Assembly: GCA_038496445.1 (NCBI GenBank)
Contig: JALMLS010000204.1
Coordinates: forward strand, 310,001-374,000
Length of the DNA stretch: 64,000 nt
Reading direction: 5' to 3'
Origin: Trichosphaerium sp. ATCC 40318
Lineage: Eukaryota > Discosea > Flabellinia > Trichosidae
Made by a program: the position numbers and the translations under genes. The notes beneath the pieces are model-generated. The model was not told the origin of the DNA, did not search any database, and saw only the letters and a program-made list of their open reading frames with translations. Shown piece by piece: positions 1 through 11,919 of this stretch; position 1 is the stretch's first letter; the number at the start of each line of letters is the position of its first letter.

Positions 1-1434
<1,434 letters not shown>

Positions 1435-1593
1435 GGTTACTTCCCACTTCAATTGAGGTTAACAGAAAACAAGCGGCAGTTAAGTCAAAAATCGTCAAAG
1501 GCGTTCAAATTTTTTAACACTTTACTCTCTGACAGGCACCTTAACACTTCATTGTATTGGTCCATACGAGATAGCCAACAAGCGTTTGCTCAC
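1435..1593. promoter_or_regulatory. Putative bidirectional promoter between USP7-like and SPRTN-like genes
   Basis: About 160 bp separate the inferred start codons of the minus-strand USP7 homologue and the plus-strand SPRTN homologue, so both must be transcribed from this interval or from overlapping leaders. The plus-strand frame is also open through this stretch from an upstream ATG at 1381, so part of it may be coding. I see no clear TATA box. Regulatory function is inferred from gene layout only. Confidence 0.4.
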
Positions 1594-4571
1594 ATGGAGC
1601 CGCTTTTAACCGACAGTGCATTAGCTGAGCTTTTACAGAGAGCAGAATACGAGAATGAGCAACGCAGGTATGGTAGACGCATTTTAACTGCTGTAGAATG
1701 CGATGTAAGTATTTTTCCTAGATTGAATACCGCCAATGCCACGAACATTGATAAAGATGACTTGATTGACCCAACACCGGATGTAAGGGCGTTATTTGTA
1801 CAATTCAACCGAGAATACTTTGATGGTATTCTAAGTTGCGTAGAAGTACGTTGGAGCACGCGGATGACACTGTACGTGCGTTCATAATTCAATAGCACCA
1901 ATTTAAACAATATGCAGTTTTTCGTGTCAAAAACAAATCTGACAATCACTAAAACCGTCACAGGTGCGCTGGAGTATGTGAATTCCGACGTGGTCATTGT
2001 ACTGTAAAACTGAGCGAACCGCTATTAAAATTCCGATCAAAAAAGGACATAATCAATACTCTACTCGTACTACCTCTTTTTGAATTTGTTCTTACACGCT
2101 TAAACCTTTCCAACTAGTTTCAGTATACTAATCATAAGTCACACTATAGCACGAGATGATTCATGCATACATATTCGTAACACGTTGTTCACGTGATAGA
2201 GATAGTCATGGTGAAACATTCACTGACATGATGAACAAGATAAATGCCGCAGGAGGATGGAATATAACTGTATATCATTCATTTCGTGCTGAAGTTGAAT
2301 ACTACCAGAATCACCACTGGCTTTGTAAGGTAAGTTGCTTGGCAGCAAGTCACTTTGTAGCCTGACTCTTTTTCCTCTTTAGAAGTGTAATTTTATCGTC
2401 AAAAGAGCCAAGAATGTTCCTCCTTCACGAAGAGACAACTGGTACGCTAATTGGTAGATCCCTAAGAACGCGTAGTAGCATTGTATTTACGTACTATACT
2501 TCCGTTGACCTCTTTTTTTATGCGCGTTTTTGTAGAATTCGTCGTTAAGTGTTTTTTGACACTTACTAGGTGGAGTAAACACGTCAGAGAGTGTGGCGGC
2601 GATTTTGAGAAAATAAAAGAGCCTGAAGGCTACGGGAAGAAAAAGAGTACGTATTGTTACTTACGTGTTACGAAAACTATTTTTCAGCGCTGATTCTCGT
2701 ATTTTAGGCAGGAAACGGCCTAAAAAAAAATCTGACGTTCAAACTAACCCAATTTCGCGTTATTTCAAACGCGTAAGCACACCGGCACCTCCTCCGCAGA
2801 AAAAGCCCCGCGTATTACTCCCTCTACCTAAAACAACCACTAATACGCCAAAAACCTCTCCTCCACCTACTTCAAACATACCAAGTATGTTTAAGAAGGC
2901 CATACAAGAAATCAAAGAGCAAAAAATACAAAACAAAGCACCAAAGCGAAAACCAACACCAGTGTTGATAGAAGATGATGAAGAGTTTGTCACTCCGCCA
3001 AAAAAAAGACAAAGAAAACAAAAACGCGCAACCACGCCAAGTCGTCAACGTGAAACACATCGTAACAACTCTACAGCGCACAGTCGTATACCAAATCAAA
3101 AGCCTAGAGTAACTCCAAGAGTAAGTAACGCTTCAATTGCTTGGTTTTCTCCATTCTTTGAACTCGATTTTTGTTTTCTTACGTTTGATTAGAAGGATGA
3201 ACCAGTTCTCATTATCGACGATGATGATGACTCTGATGATGAAATACAGTTAGTACGCGTTAATCCTGCGCAAATACGAAGACAATCATTCCGAAGACAA
3301 CCACAGCAACGTACAAGTATACAAAGACGGAGAAGTCGAAACAATATAAATAGTACGTACCTGTTTTTATCTCATCAAATCAACTTTATTAACACTCTTC
3401 TTATAGGTATGCGTGTGGATAGTACAACGCCTTTGAGACTCATGGAATTCAAGTTAACTCAGATGATACGTATGTCCTATACACGTGATTAATTGTTTTA
3501 TTAACAACAGTTTTTCAGAGCGTTCATTTCGGGAAAAGAGAATACAAGCAACACTTGATAGACAAAGAGATCCAGATTGGACACCAGGGGTAAGCTATAT
3601 AACAAGCCTTTATTTGTAGTTTATAATAATGCAGCGGCCCAATTGACTGTATAGTAATGGGCTTTAATGCAATGTATTTTTCTGAAAAGACTTTTTTTTT
3701 TTGAAAGATTTTTCGTTTATTTACAAAAAGATTAGGGTCCCTCTATTAGTACTTCAACACATTTAATGTCTGATGAGGATGAATATGATGATGATGATTA
3801 CTATGATATAAACATGTCTCCGCCAGTAGAGATGAAGTCTTGCCCTATTTGTAACAAAAAGATTCCTGCTGACAATGTAAATAATCATATCGATCTATGT
3901 CTCAAAGGTACACTTACTCCCTTTTCATCATCATCAATTCTAAATGCCCTCGTAGATGAGAAAGAGAGAAAGATACGTAAAGAGCTCATGGAACACCAAC
4001 AGAACGAGTATTTGGCGTCACTAGATAGAGATAGAGAAAAGGAAAGACAAAAAGATGAAATCAAAGAGGTTCGTGCTCGCCCTGCTTTTGAAGATGATTT
4101 TGTTTTTTCTTATTTTTTTCTTGCTTTTACTGTTATACCAGTTGTCGTTTTTTCTTCCTTTGAGGATTATGTCCTTACAATATATTGTTGTAGAAAGAAC
4201 AAGAAGCAATTAGAATAAAAGAGATTGAGGAAATGAAGGAAGAAGAGAGAAAGAAACAAGAAAGTGAATCGCTTAAAACAAAACTCGAAAAACTACCAAA
4301 AGAGCCTTCAGCTGATGATACTCGATCTACAACTAGGTTACGTATAAGATTCATGTCTGGTGATCATATCACAAGGCGGTTTTTATCAAGTACAAGACTA
4401 TCAGTGATCAAGGAGTTCATAGAATGTCAAGCTCTTAACGGAAAGAAAATACCTAGCCGTTTTTCTATTATTTCTGATTTTCCAAGAGCTGTTTTTTCTG
4501 ATTATGATAAGACTCTTGAAGATCTTGGATTAATAGGTAGTCGTGTTCTATCAGTTGAAGAGGTTCTTTGA
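1594..4571 (+). CDS. SPRTN: SPRTN/Spartan-like DNA-protein-crosslink protease with C-terminal UBZ and UBX domains
   Basis: About 12 exons encode about 690 residues. SprT domain: DPTPDVRALFVQFNREYFD, VEVRWSTRMTL then CAGVCEF, and the zinc protease motif HEMIHAY (about residues 128-134) with SHGETF giving the third His; then a Cys zinc-binding segment (WLCK-KCNF, WWSKHVRECGG). A PIP-like box, ISRYFKRVS, follows in a basic Pro-rich linker, close to YFPRVS of human SPRTN. The UBZ4 finger CPICNKKIPADNVNNHIDLC starts near residue 504. Then comes an acidic/basic coiled coil like that of FAF2/UBXD8 (EYLASLDRDREKERQK) and a UBX fold (about 594-688) containing TTRLRIRFMSGDHITRRFL and FPRAVF. Joins at 3120, 3352, 3470, 3590 and 3907 keep one open frame, supporting a single gene. 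Human SPRTN binds p97 through a SHP box and has no UBX. Start 1594 is preferred over the in-frame ATG at 1381 because of the neighbouring gene. Two fused or adjacent genes are possible but less likely. Confidence 0.88.
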
Positions 4572-5295
4572 AATATAATTGAAAACTGATTGATAATAAC
4601 CTTAGTGTATTTGTAAACAACAAAAAAAAAAAAATAACAATAAAAAACTTGTACTTATCAAGAAGCTATTCATTGGCCGTTTTCCCCCTACAGATTAAAT
4701 AAGTAAGCAATCACGGAGTTATAACTGAGCCAATATCATTGGCAAAAAAAAAAATTAAACATTGCAAAGTACTTTGGTACTGTTTGAGATATTGGGAATC
4801 TTAAGAAAAAAGGGTAATGCTCCACATAGTATTATTTGTTGTGTAGTGCCCGCTGCCGAGTGTTTAAGTAGGTAGGTTAAGTTGTATGAGTATCCGCTGT
4901 ATGGCTGAAGTAGTTATTGTTTCCTACTTTAAAGTCCTGAGTGCTACGTAGAAAGTATAATTAGGATGTAGTACTACCAAAGCCCGTGAAAGATCAAAGA
5001 TTTACGGCACATACGCCTACATGGACATCCAAATAAGGTGTCTAAATCAGAAGACACTTCATCAAACGTTAGAAACAGCCTTGCCGAACTGTGCTTCTAT
5101 TGTACATGGCAGAGTGAGCAGTGCTTCGCAAAGTTTTGGGAAATCGCTGAGTTTTCTGCCCCATTTCAGCCATGACTTATGTGTCATAAGGTTCTACAAG
5201 ATAACAGGCACGTATCACGTCACGTATGATTTAACCTGAAATATCCTAAAACCCGGTAGAAGGCATATCAGCACTCACTTCTAACGATAATAACA
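4572..5295. other. Intergenic region, no gene recognised
   Basis: This stretch lies between the SPRTN-UBX stop and the start of a small secreted-protein gene. It holds A-runs just after the stop that could serve 3' end formation (an AATAAAA-like run near 4635). An open frame at 5021-5239 lacks similarity, splicing or codon signs of a gene. I see nothing else I can support. Confidence 0.4.
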
Positions 5296-6082
5296 ATGAA
5301 CACAGCACTGGTAGTATTGTGCATAGCGCTAGTTTGTTTTTGCTCAACCACAGATAGTTATTGTGATGATTTATCTTTTTACATAGGATCAGACTGGTAC
5401 GGAGCTGCCTAAACCAATGACTAAAAACTCTTTTTAATTCAAGGAAAAAAAATTAAGTGTTTTGTCGTAGGTGGTTGGGATACTCACGTGATCAGTACCA
5501 CATACAAGAATCATGTTCATCTTTCAAGATTAAGAGCGTTTTGTACCCTTGCAAGCCAGCTCAACCCTTGGTTGAGTGCAGACTAGATAGCGATTGTAAC
5601 GGTACTGAAAGGTGTCCAGTAGGTATCTTGCCAACGTACTGCGCCACATGCTCATCCATTCCGGGAAAACCGAATTATGATAACTTTACAGTGATTGTCA
5701 ACGAAACGGAGAAGATGTTAAGTGGTAACCCTTGGATCACGGACACCTTTCACAACCACACTGGAAGCGATTTGATATATACTTACGAATCATGGTCATG
5801 GAATGCTAAGGGAACAGCACTGCGGAATACCTTTTCCTCAATCACGGTATGCAACTAAACCATGCAATAAGAAGACTAACTATTGTGTAACTTTAGAGGA
5901 CAACATGGGGCGACCAGTATGATGGAACAATTTACGTCGCCTATACGAATATTTATTCTGAGTTCAATAATACCCATATTCAATCTCAAGGCGTTTCACT
6001 TAGGACTACCACTTATGATAACGGAAAGATTGAGCTTGATAGTTCTCCAGGACCTTTTGTTATTTACTATCCGAAAGCGTAA
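5296..6082 (+). CDS. Small secreted Cys-containing protein, function unknown
   Basis: Three exons (5296-5396, 5471-5846, 5897-6082) join in frame to about 220 residues. The N terminus MNTALVVLCIALVCFCSTT is a textbook signal peptide. The mature part is rich in Cys in its first half (for example CRLDSDCNGTERC and YCATC) and in Asn/Thr N-glycosylation-type sites (NFT, NET, NHT, NNT), then turns into a beta-rich, Cys-poor C-terminal half ending in GPFVIYYPKA. There is no membrane segment, so it is probably secreted or lysosomal. I do not recognise the family; the second half could be a lipocalin-like barrel of the VDE or apolipoprotein D kind, but that is a guess. Splice sites are canonical (gtacgg, gtatgc donors). 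Confidence 0.7.
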
Positions 6083-6179
6083 TTACTGTTAATTAAAACC
6101 TCTTACCGTTCAATGATAAGTAACATTGATAGGGAAAGTCTTTCATTTATTTGTGGGCATACATTGTTCATATGTAAAT

Positions 6180-7586
6180 TCAAGCCAAGAGAATGTTAAC
6201 AGCTCTTTGGATGTTACCTTTACTTCTAATAAGAGCTTGCAAAGATGTTTTCTTGTTCGAAAAGCCCATTGTTTCCAAGAGCTTTAATGATTCAATGAGA
6301 TCATTAGCTTTCTTGATTTGAGATGTAGTAACACGTGGTACCAAGACAACACGGCGTTTAGGTTCTACAATAGGTTTTGCTGCTCTTTTTTTAGCAGCTG
6401 ATTGCAGTTGAGCAAGAAATAGCTGGCGGCTGTTTACCTTCCTTGCTGATACTCTTCGTTTAGCGCAACCATAGCTTCTATGTTTGTTCTTTAATATCGA
6501 TGCATTGACGCTTGATAATCGTCTTTGAAGTTCTTCAAGTTTTGCGACAATATTCTTGTATGTCTTGTGGCTCCTTTAAGAAAAAAGTAAGAACAGAGAT
6601 AGACAGTTTTTTCTTTTGTATTGAAATGTGAAAAGAATGTTATAATGTACCTTATGCTATCTAGATCCTTATCTGTCTTCAAGTGGCGAACATTTTTAAA
6701 TCCGCAATAGACACTTTGAGATAACATGACCACAGCATTTTCTGTGTGTCCAAGCAATGCCTCGGCACAAGCGCTGTTATACCATGCGATATTATCCTTA
6801 GGATCAAGCTTCAGTATAGCTTTCAAATATGCCTTTGATTTTTCAATAGCGCCTGACTTGTTTGTATCCAAGAGTTGTAAAGAAGCTGAATGCAATATTT
6901 TGACCAACTGATTTTCAATCATTGTTTGCACTTGACTTAAAGACTTTGGTGATGTTCTAGTCACGTGTTAGTAATGTATTTTTGAATATAACTTAAAAGG
7001 ACTATTAATAATGGTGAGCATACCTATAGAAAGATGGAAGGTTCTTCGCAATAACGAAAACAAGTGTTGAGATATCTTTTGTTAATTTATCGTCATTGAC
7101 TTTTTTGATTAAGTTTTGCGTTACTTTTTCAAGGAAGACTGGAAGCTAGACGTTGACCTTTAGAACTTGGTTGTTATATTATCGCGTACTCTAGGTGTTC
7201 TACAAACATTAATAGCTATTGGTGCAACCGCAGAAGAAGCACAACGTCCGGACGTTGCATTTGAAATGGAAACGCGCAAAATCCCGCTAGTATCAACCAT
7301 AGTGACAGCTTCGCGTAGTTCTTCGTCAGAACCAACCTATAGACTTTTAGTTTGAACATCTAAACGGAATTCTCATCAAAGCTAAGCGTACGGTTATCTT
7401 ATCGCCATCAGTATCTATGTACTTGATTGTGACAGCGTTTACGCGCGAATAACCAAAATACGTTGAGAGTTTTGTTTGAAGTGTTGCAAACGTTAGGCCA
7501 TCTTTTCGTAGCGTAAATCTTCGCATTTCTTGAGTTCCTTCACGTTTTGCTTTAATTGTAACTTGTTGGTTTACAGGAGAGGACAT
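6180..7586 (-). CDS. PB1-TPR-UBA protein, candidate ubiquitin/autophagy adaptor
   Basis: The ATG at 7586 opens a PB1 domain (VTIKAKREGTQEMRRFTLRK, KIT-VGSDEELREAV), which is continuous only after removing an intron starting gtacgc. A helical stretch follows, then a TPR-like segment (DPKDNIAWYNSACAEALLG, ENAVVMLSQSVYCGFKNV) about 6660-6930. A basic linker (NKHRSYGCAKRRVS) leads to a C-terminal UBA: LLETMGFSNKKTSLQALI with GNIQRAVNILLA just before the stop. PB1 domains form polymers or heterodimers and UBA binds ubiquitin; a PB1...UBA layout is that of p62/SQSTM1 and NBR1, though those lack TPRs and carry ZZ fingers, which I do not see here. Function is inferred from architecture. An ATG16 homologue elsewhere in the window shows the conjugation machinery is present in this organism. 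Confidence 0.75.
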
Positions 7587-8165
7587 TTTTGATAGTAAGA
7601 GCTTGTTGTTGTTGTTGGTATGATGTTGAGTTTATGATATATAATAAGTGGAATGTTGTTCATAGAAGTGAGTTTTTTCTTCCAAATCAACTGTTCGTCC
7701 AAAAAGTTCGAATTGTATCGAAATTTCTCTCAATTTTGGTGTTTCAGCTCTAGAGGAGAATTGCAACTGTGGTTTTGCTCAAAAATATGTTTAGTGAACA
7801 GTTCAACAAGTTACAAGTGGATTTTTTGCGCTAAAATTATATTTAACAGGATTCACATAATGACTTTCGTGCAGCGTTGTCTACGTTTTGTAGCACCATA
7901 AATACAATAAAGACTGTTTTATGAGAGTATGTATGGGTTTTAGTAAGAAATCCACTAAATATTACTAGCACAAACATCAAAAGTTGAACAAACTGTAAAA
8001 AAGTAACTTCGGTTTTTATCACTTAATTTAAAGATAACAACACAAGAGTTTAAAAAAACAACATTTTATAGAGTACACCCGCACTACGCTTATTTACAAA
8101 TTTACAGAATGGGGGAAAAGCCTCAGCGAGAAAGAGGCAAACGCCACGCCTTTTTTTTTCTTTGG
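7587..8165. other. Intergenic region, no gene recognised
   Basis: This is the spacer upstream of the PB1-TPR-UBA gene and downstream of the GATA gene, both on the minus strand. It is AT-rich with several poly-T runs. The open frame at 7653-7901 (+) has unusual composition and no similarity I recognise, so I treat it as non-coding. The region presumably holds the promoter of the PB1 gene and the 3' UTR of the GATA gene. Confidence 0.4.
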
Positions 8166-10731
8166 TTATAAAATTACAGGGTGGAGGAGAGTGCCAACGG
8201 AAGCCAAAGAAACTGATACTTCAACGAGTTTCTGTTGGGTCTTGGTTCTCAAGTTATCTATAAAACACCAGTAAGAAATTGATCGATCAAGACTCTAAAT
8301 AAAGGAAATCAAGACGTACCTAGTTTACAATTTAAAGCACGGTCTTCGTTCTGTAGGGCTGTTTCAAAGTTCTTTTGGTAAGCTTGAAGAGCGCTTGAAA
8401 TCTCAGAACGGGATTCGTCTAGGGTAGTTTGCATATCTCTAAAGATAAAGGCGTAAGTTCGGTTTCTTTTTCGAACAAAACGTTTTGATTTCAGTGAAAA
8501 CAATTCTTTGTGGAGTTCAAGGTCTTTCTTACCTTGTCATGTTTACAAACTTGCTCTGAATCTCTTCTCTGGATTCTACAAGCATTTCATCTACAGCAGC
8601 CAACGCTTTGCGTTGTTGTTCAATATCCTGACCCTAAGAAAACATTAGATACAGTGTACGGGTTTTTTTAGGCTTCCTTCTTTTTTAGAGTACGTACTTC
8701 CTGATTCTCAAAGTTTTTACCAATGGTGGCTTTGAGGTCGTCAAGCTTTTTATATACAGATGCTTGAACGTCACTGAATTGATCAAGAACGCGTTTCTTA
8801 ACCTTATTAATTTGATCATCTGTAACGCGAAGTGAAACGACTTGGTTCAAAGTAGATTTGAGGTAAACATTGCCTATTTAAAAAAAATCGTAAGAATAAA
8901 CTCCCGAACAGTCACAAACAAACCTTGTTGGCGCATAATACAATTGTTGGTCATATTTACATTCATGGCACCTATTACAAATAGTGAGTAAACGAAGGAG
9001 GAAAAAAAACGCCACAACGCGAGAAAAATAAGCTTTTTATGGACAAAAAGGAAAAAAAAAGACAAAAAAAAAAAGCAAGTACGAACCGTTGTGTACACCG
9101 TTTGGGTTAACTTGGTTTTGTACAGGTGTGCCACCGTTCATTTGTGTATTTATACGAGGTTTCGGAGTCTCAAAAGTATTTACAGTTGATTTACGACCAA
9201 GCTAAAGGCAAACGTAAACAAATTAAACCAAAAAAGTTCATGCAGGCTACAAAAAAAAACCCAAAAAAGGATATACGTACCAAAAGGCCAGAACCAGCGC
9301 CAGAGTCAATTTCCATAGTAGTTGGACCAGTATTACCAACAGGAGAAGTATTTCCGCGCGTGGAAGAATGAGCAAAAGACGCAATATCCATTTCAGTTGG
9401 TTTCGTTGGAGAACCAGCAAAACCACGTAGTCCCATGGTTTCATGCCTGCCGAAACTAAAGAGAAGCGTAAATAAGATTTTTACAAAGTTGTAAAAAAAA
9501 AGTTACATTTTCAAATAACGAGGCCAATTACACTGGCCTTTTTGTCAAAAACCAAGTATTTTCAGTAAAAATGTGAAATAGCACGTACGGTCTTGGTTTA
9601 ACTGTAGCGCCTTTACGCAGGCATTCAAACTCTGCGAATAGCCACTCTCTAAGACCTATCGGAGGTAAGAAAAAGCGAAGGGAAACGGAAAAAAAAATCG
9701 AAACAAAAAAAAAATCTAGAAGCGAGAAAACCAGAAAAGTATTAATTAACGTACCAGCAAGCTCGGTTTCGCGCTTAGTTCCGACAGCGTTTAATGTCTG
9801 GCGCATGCTCATGAGCCTGCCACGAAGGGTCTCAAGCTCGTGTTCCTCTTCAAGGACAGCCTCAACAGCATCCAGGAGTTTGAGAAGAGCAGTATTTTCT
9901 TCAGGTGTCTAACGCGAGTTTAATATTGTATGCAAACGCTTACGATTAAATTTGTACCTCCGTTTCCACAACCGCTTGATCTTCCAAATAGGCTTTAGAA
10001 GCCCAAGTAGGCTTTTGGCGTTTGGCAGGTCGTTCAAGGGATCTATCTACGCTCACAGGTGCAGGAAGGTCTATAGAAGGTAATTTAGCGCTTATTTAAT
10101 TTTTGTTTTTACACATCGTTGGGTTTGTAAAAGTGGTTGTGTAAAGTTACACAAAAAGCGGTAGAAAAATAGAGCGTGCAAAAGGGAATTTAGCAAGTGC
10201 AAAGAAAAGGCAAAGTTATGTGGGCCAGTACGATCAAACGGCAATTCCACTAAACGGCCAACAAACACTAAAAAAAAACGTTTCGCACTACGTACCTCTT
10301 GATTTACGCTTGCGGGAACAATTGGAGCAATGAGCTCCAAACTGCTGGCGATTTTTAAACGCAGTGATAGGCCAGGTCATATGGCAATAGCGACAGTAGT
10401 ACACATCGCGTTGCTCTTCCGTTTTTTGAGATTTTGGTTTTCGCCCTCTTCGTGGTTTCACTTTTGGTTCCGGTGTTGGTGGAGTTGGTTTTTGAATTGG
10501 CATTTCTTGAGGCTCATTGCGCTTTCTGATGCTCCACTTCACGCCACAAGCGTTACATAGTGTGCTCTTGCCCGTGGGACCCCTGCGCCACATTGGCGTA
10601 GCGGTACAATAGCAAAACTCACACTTTTTCTCATTGGCTTGAGCATCGGGCGAGAGCGGTTCTGCTGCTTGCACGTTCCCCTCTATTGGGAACGCTAGTG
10701 TCTCAGTCGTTTTGAGGGTTGTTTGAGCCAT
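8166..10731 (-). CDS. GATA-type zinc-finger transcription factor with long coiled-coil tail
   Basis: The ATG at 10731 begins a first exon with a GATA finger: CEFC, 18 residues, CNAC, with [20 protein letters not shown] basic, Pro-rich patch with an AT-hook-like PRRGRKPK follows. A second Cys cluster, [10 protein letters not shown]...[10 protein letters not shown], could be another zinc-binding unit. Downstream exons, joined with consistent phase, give an acidic helix ([20 protein letters not shown]), [15 protein letters not shown], a Ser/Thr/Gly-rich stretch ([16 protein letters not shown]) and a long alpha-helical tail ([39 protein letters not shown]). The stop is at 8166. The finger would bind (A/T)GATA(A/G). 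The large helical tail is unusual for GATA factors and hints at dimerisation. All splice joins are inferred by hand; the tail could be a second gene, but no good alternative start is seen near 9436. Confidence 0.78.
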
Positions 10732-11919
10732 TATAGAGTTGAGAGAGTTAGGTTCGTAGGGATCTTGTGTAAGGGAGCGTTTAATCGCGTAAAATTTTGG
10801 TGGCGATGCTGTATGGTTATTGTTGGAGTGCTTGAAATATTTAGTGAAAGTAGCAAGGAACTTAAGAAAAACCGTTTAGTTAGTCAGAGAATAAATTTAG
10901 AGACTACAAACATACTCGTCTACTATGTGTTCGTGTTTTGGTAGTGATTTGAGTCAAAGTTACAAAGCAACACTTAAAATATTTTATTTTGTGTAAACTT
11001 GTATTGTTGGGCACCGCCAAGCGCGTGTGGATACAATTACAGTGACTCAAAAGCTTTGTACACAAAACTGTACTCAATGTAAACTTAGTTTTTTGTTTGA
11101 GTGTGTAAGCCCATTTCATAGCGTGGCGAAAACAAGCGGCCACTTTGCGGGAGTATTGGGCGGTAGAAATCACTCACCTCTGTGCACTGAATTCCACTTT
11201 AGTTGTCCGTCCTGGTTACTTTGGGTACCGCAATGCCATAACAAATACTACGATTCAATTTAACGCAATACAATTAAATTAAATAGCTCGTTTAACCTTT
11301 CATTAGTGACAGCTTGAATCGCTTACGCTAAGAAACGTACCTAATCCTACAACAATTATATCGCACGAAGGTAGCTTGCAGCTAGCGCAAAATTTCTAGT
11401 TTTTCTCCCGCCAATACTGCATTACTTGACACAGCGGTAAGTAACGAACTAGAGAACGACTAGGAGGCGTATTAAAATACAGGCAAACAGTGCGTGCATA
11501 GCGACATTTTTGTTTGTGAGCGTTGGGAACAAGAACTACCTCAGAAGATTGCTTTAAAATCTCCTGTCGCGCGCAACTTCGCGTGATAGCGTAATGCGAA
11601 GTGTAATAGGCGTTTTGTTCAAAAAACGAACCGACAAAAACCATCACATTCCTTTTCGGCTTTTCAGTCATTATTACGCAATAAGAGTATGATTTAACGA
11701 CCAGCTAAAAAAAAACGACTTTCTCGTTAAAACAAACTGCTGTTGTCTTTTTTTCTCTCGCCACGCGTAGGCTAACGCTATGCGATACTTCTTTTTAACG
11801 CGGTTTTGTGATGACGCGTTTTTTTGCCTAAATAAAACCAGAAGCGTTTGCGAAATTTCGCTAAAGAGAAAAGTGCTCTTTACACTACAACTGCGCGTTT
11901 AGAAGGATTACTTTATCAG
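10732..11919. other. Intergenic region, mostly without recognisable genes
   Basis: The region lies between the start of the GATA gene and the 3' end of the hexosaminidase gene. It contains one possible small ORF on the minus strand (listed separately). The remainder has many TACG/CGTA words and poly-A/T runs but nothing I can call. It presumably carries the GATA gene promoter close to 10732. Confidence 0.4.
11396..11671 (-). CDS. Possible small uncharacterised protein
   Basis: An ATG-initiated single-exon frame of 91 codons lies in an otherwise empty interval. The product is basic, with several Cys and Tyr, and starts MTEKPKRNVMVFVGS. I recognise no domain, signal peptide or membrane helix. 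It is longer than most chance frames here but has no supporting splice or similarity evidence. Confidence 0.22.
   Translation of the reverse strand: MTEKPKRNVMVFVGSFFEQNAYYTSHYAITRSCARQEILKQSSEVVLVPNAHKQKCRYARTVCLYFNTPPSRSLVRYLPLCQVMQYWREKN

Noticed and set aside
1590-1997. Minus-strand frame opposite the SPRTN first exons
   Set aside because: It overlaps strongly supported SprT coding sequence and has no similarity.
2760-3099. Minus-strand frames opposite the SPRTN linker
   Set aside because: Shadows of a Lys/Pro-rich plus-strand exon; composition Phe/Gly-rich and unconvincing.
5021-5239. Plus-strand frame of 72 codons in an intergenic region
   Set aside because: No domain, no splicing support and it ends just before the real secreted-protein gene.
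8166-9444. Coiled-coil exons first considered as a separate nucleoporin (Nup54/58-like)
   Set aside because: There are no FG repeats and the exons join in phase to the GATA gene.
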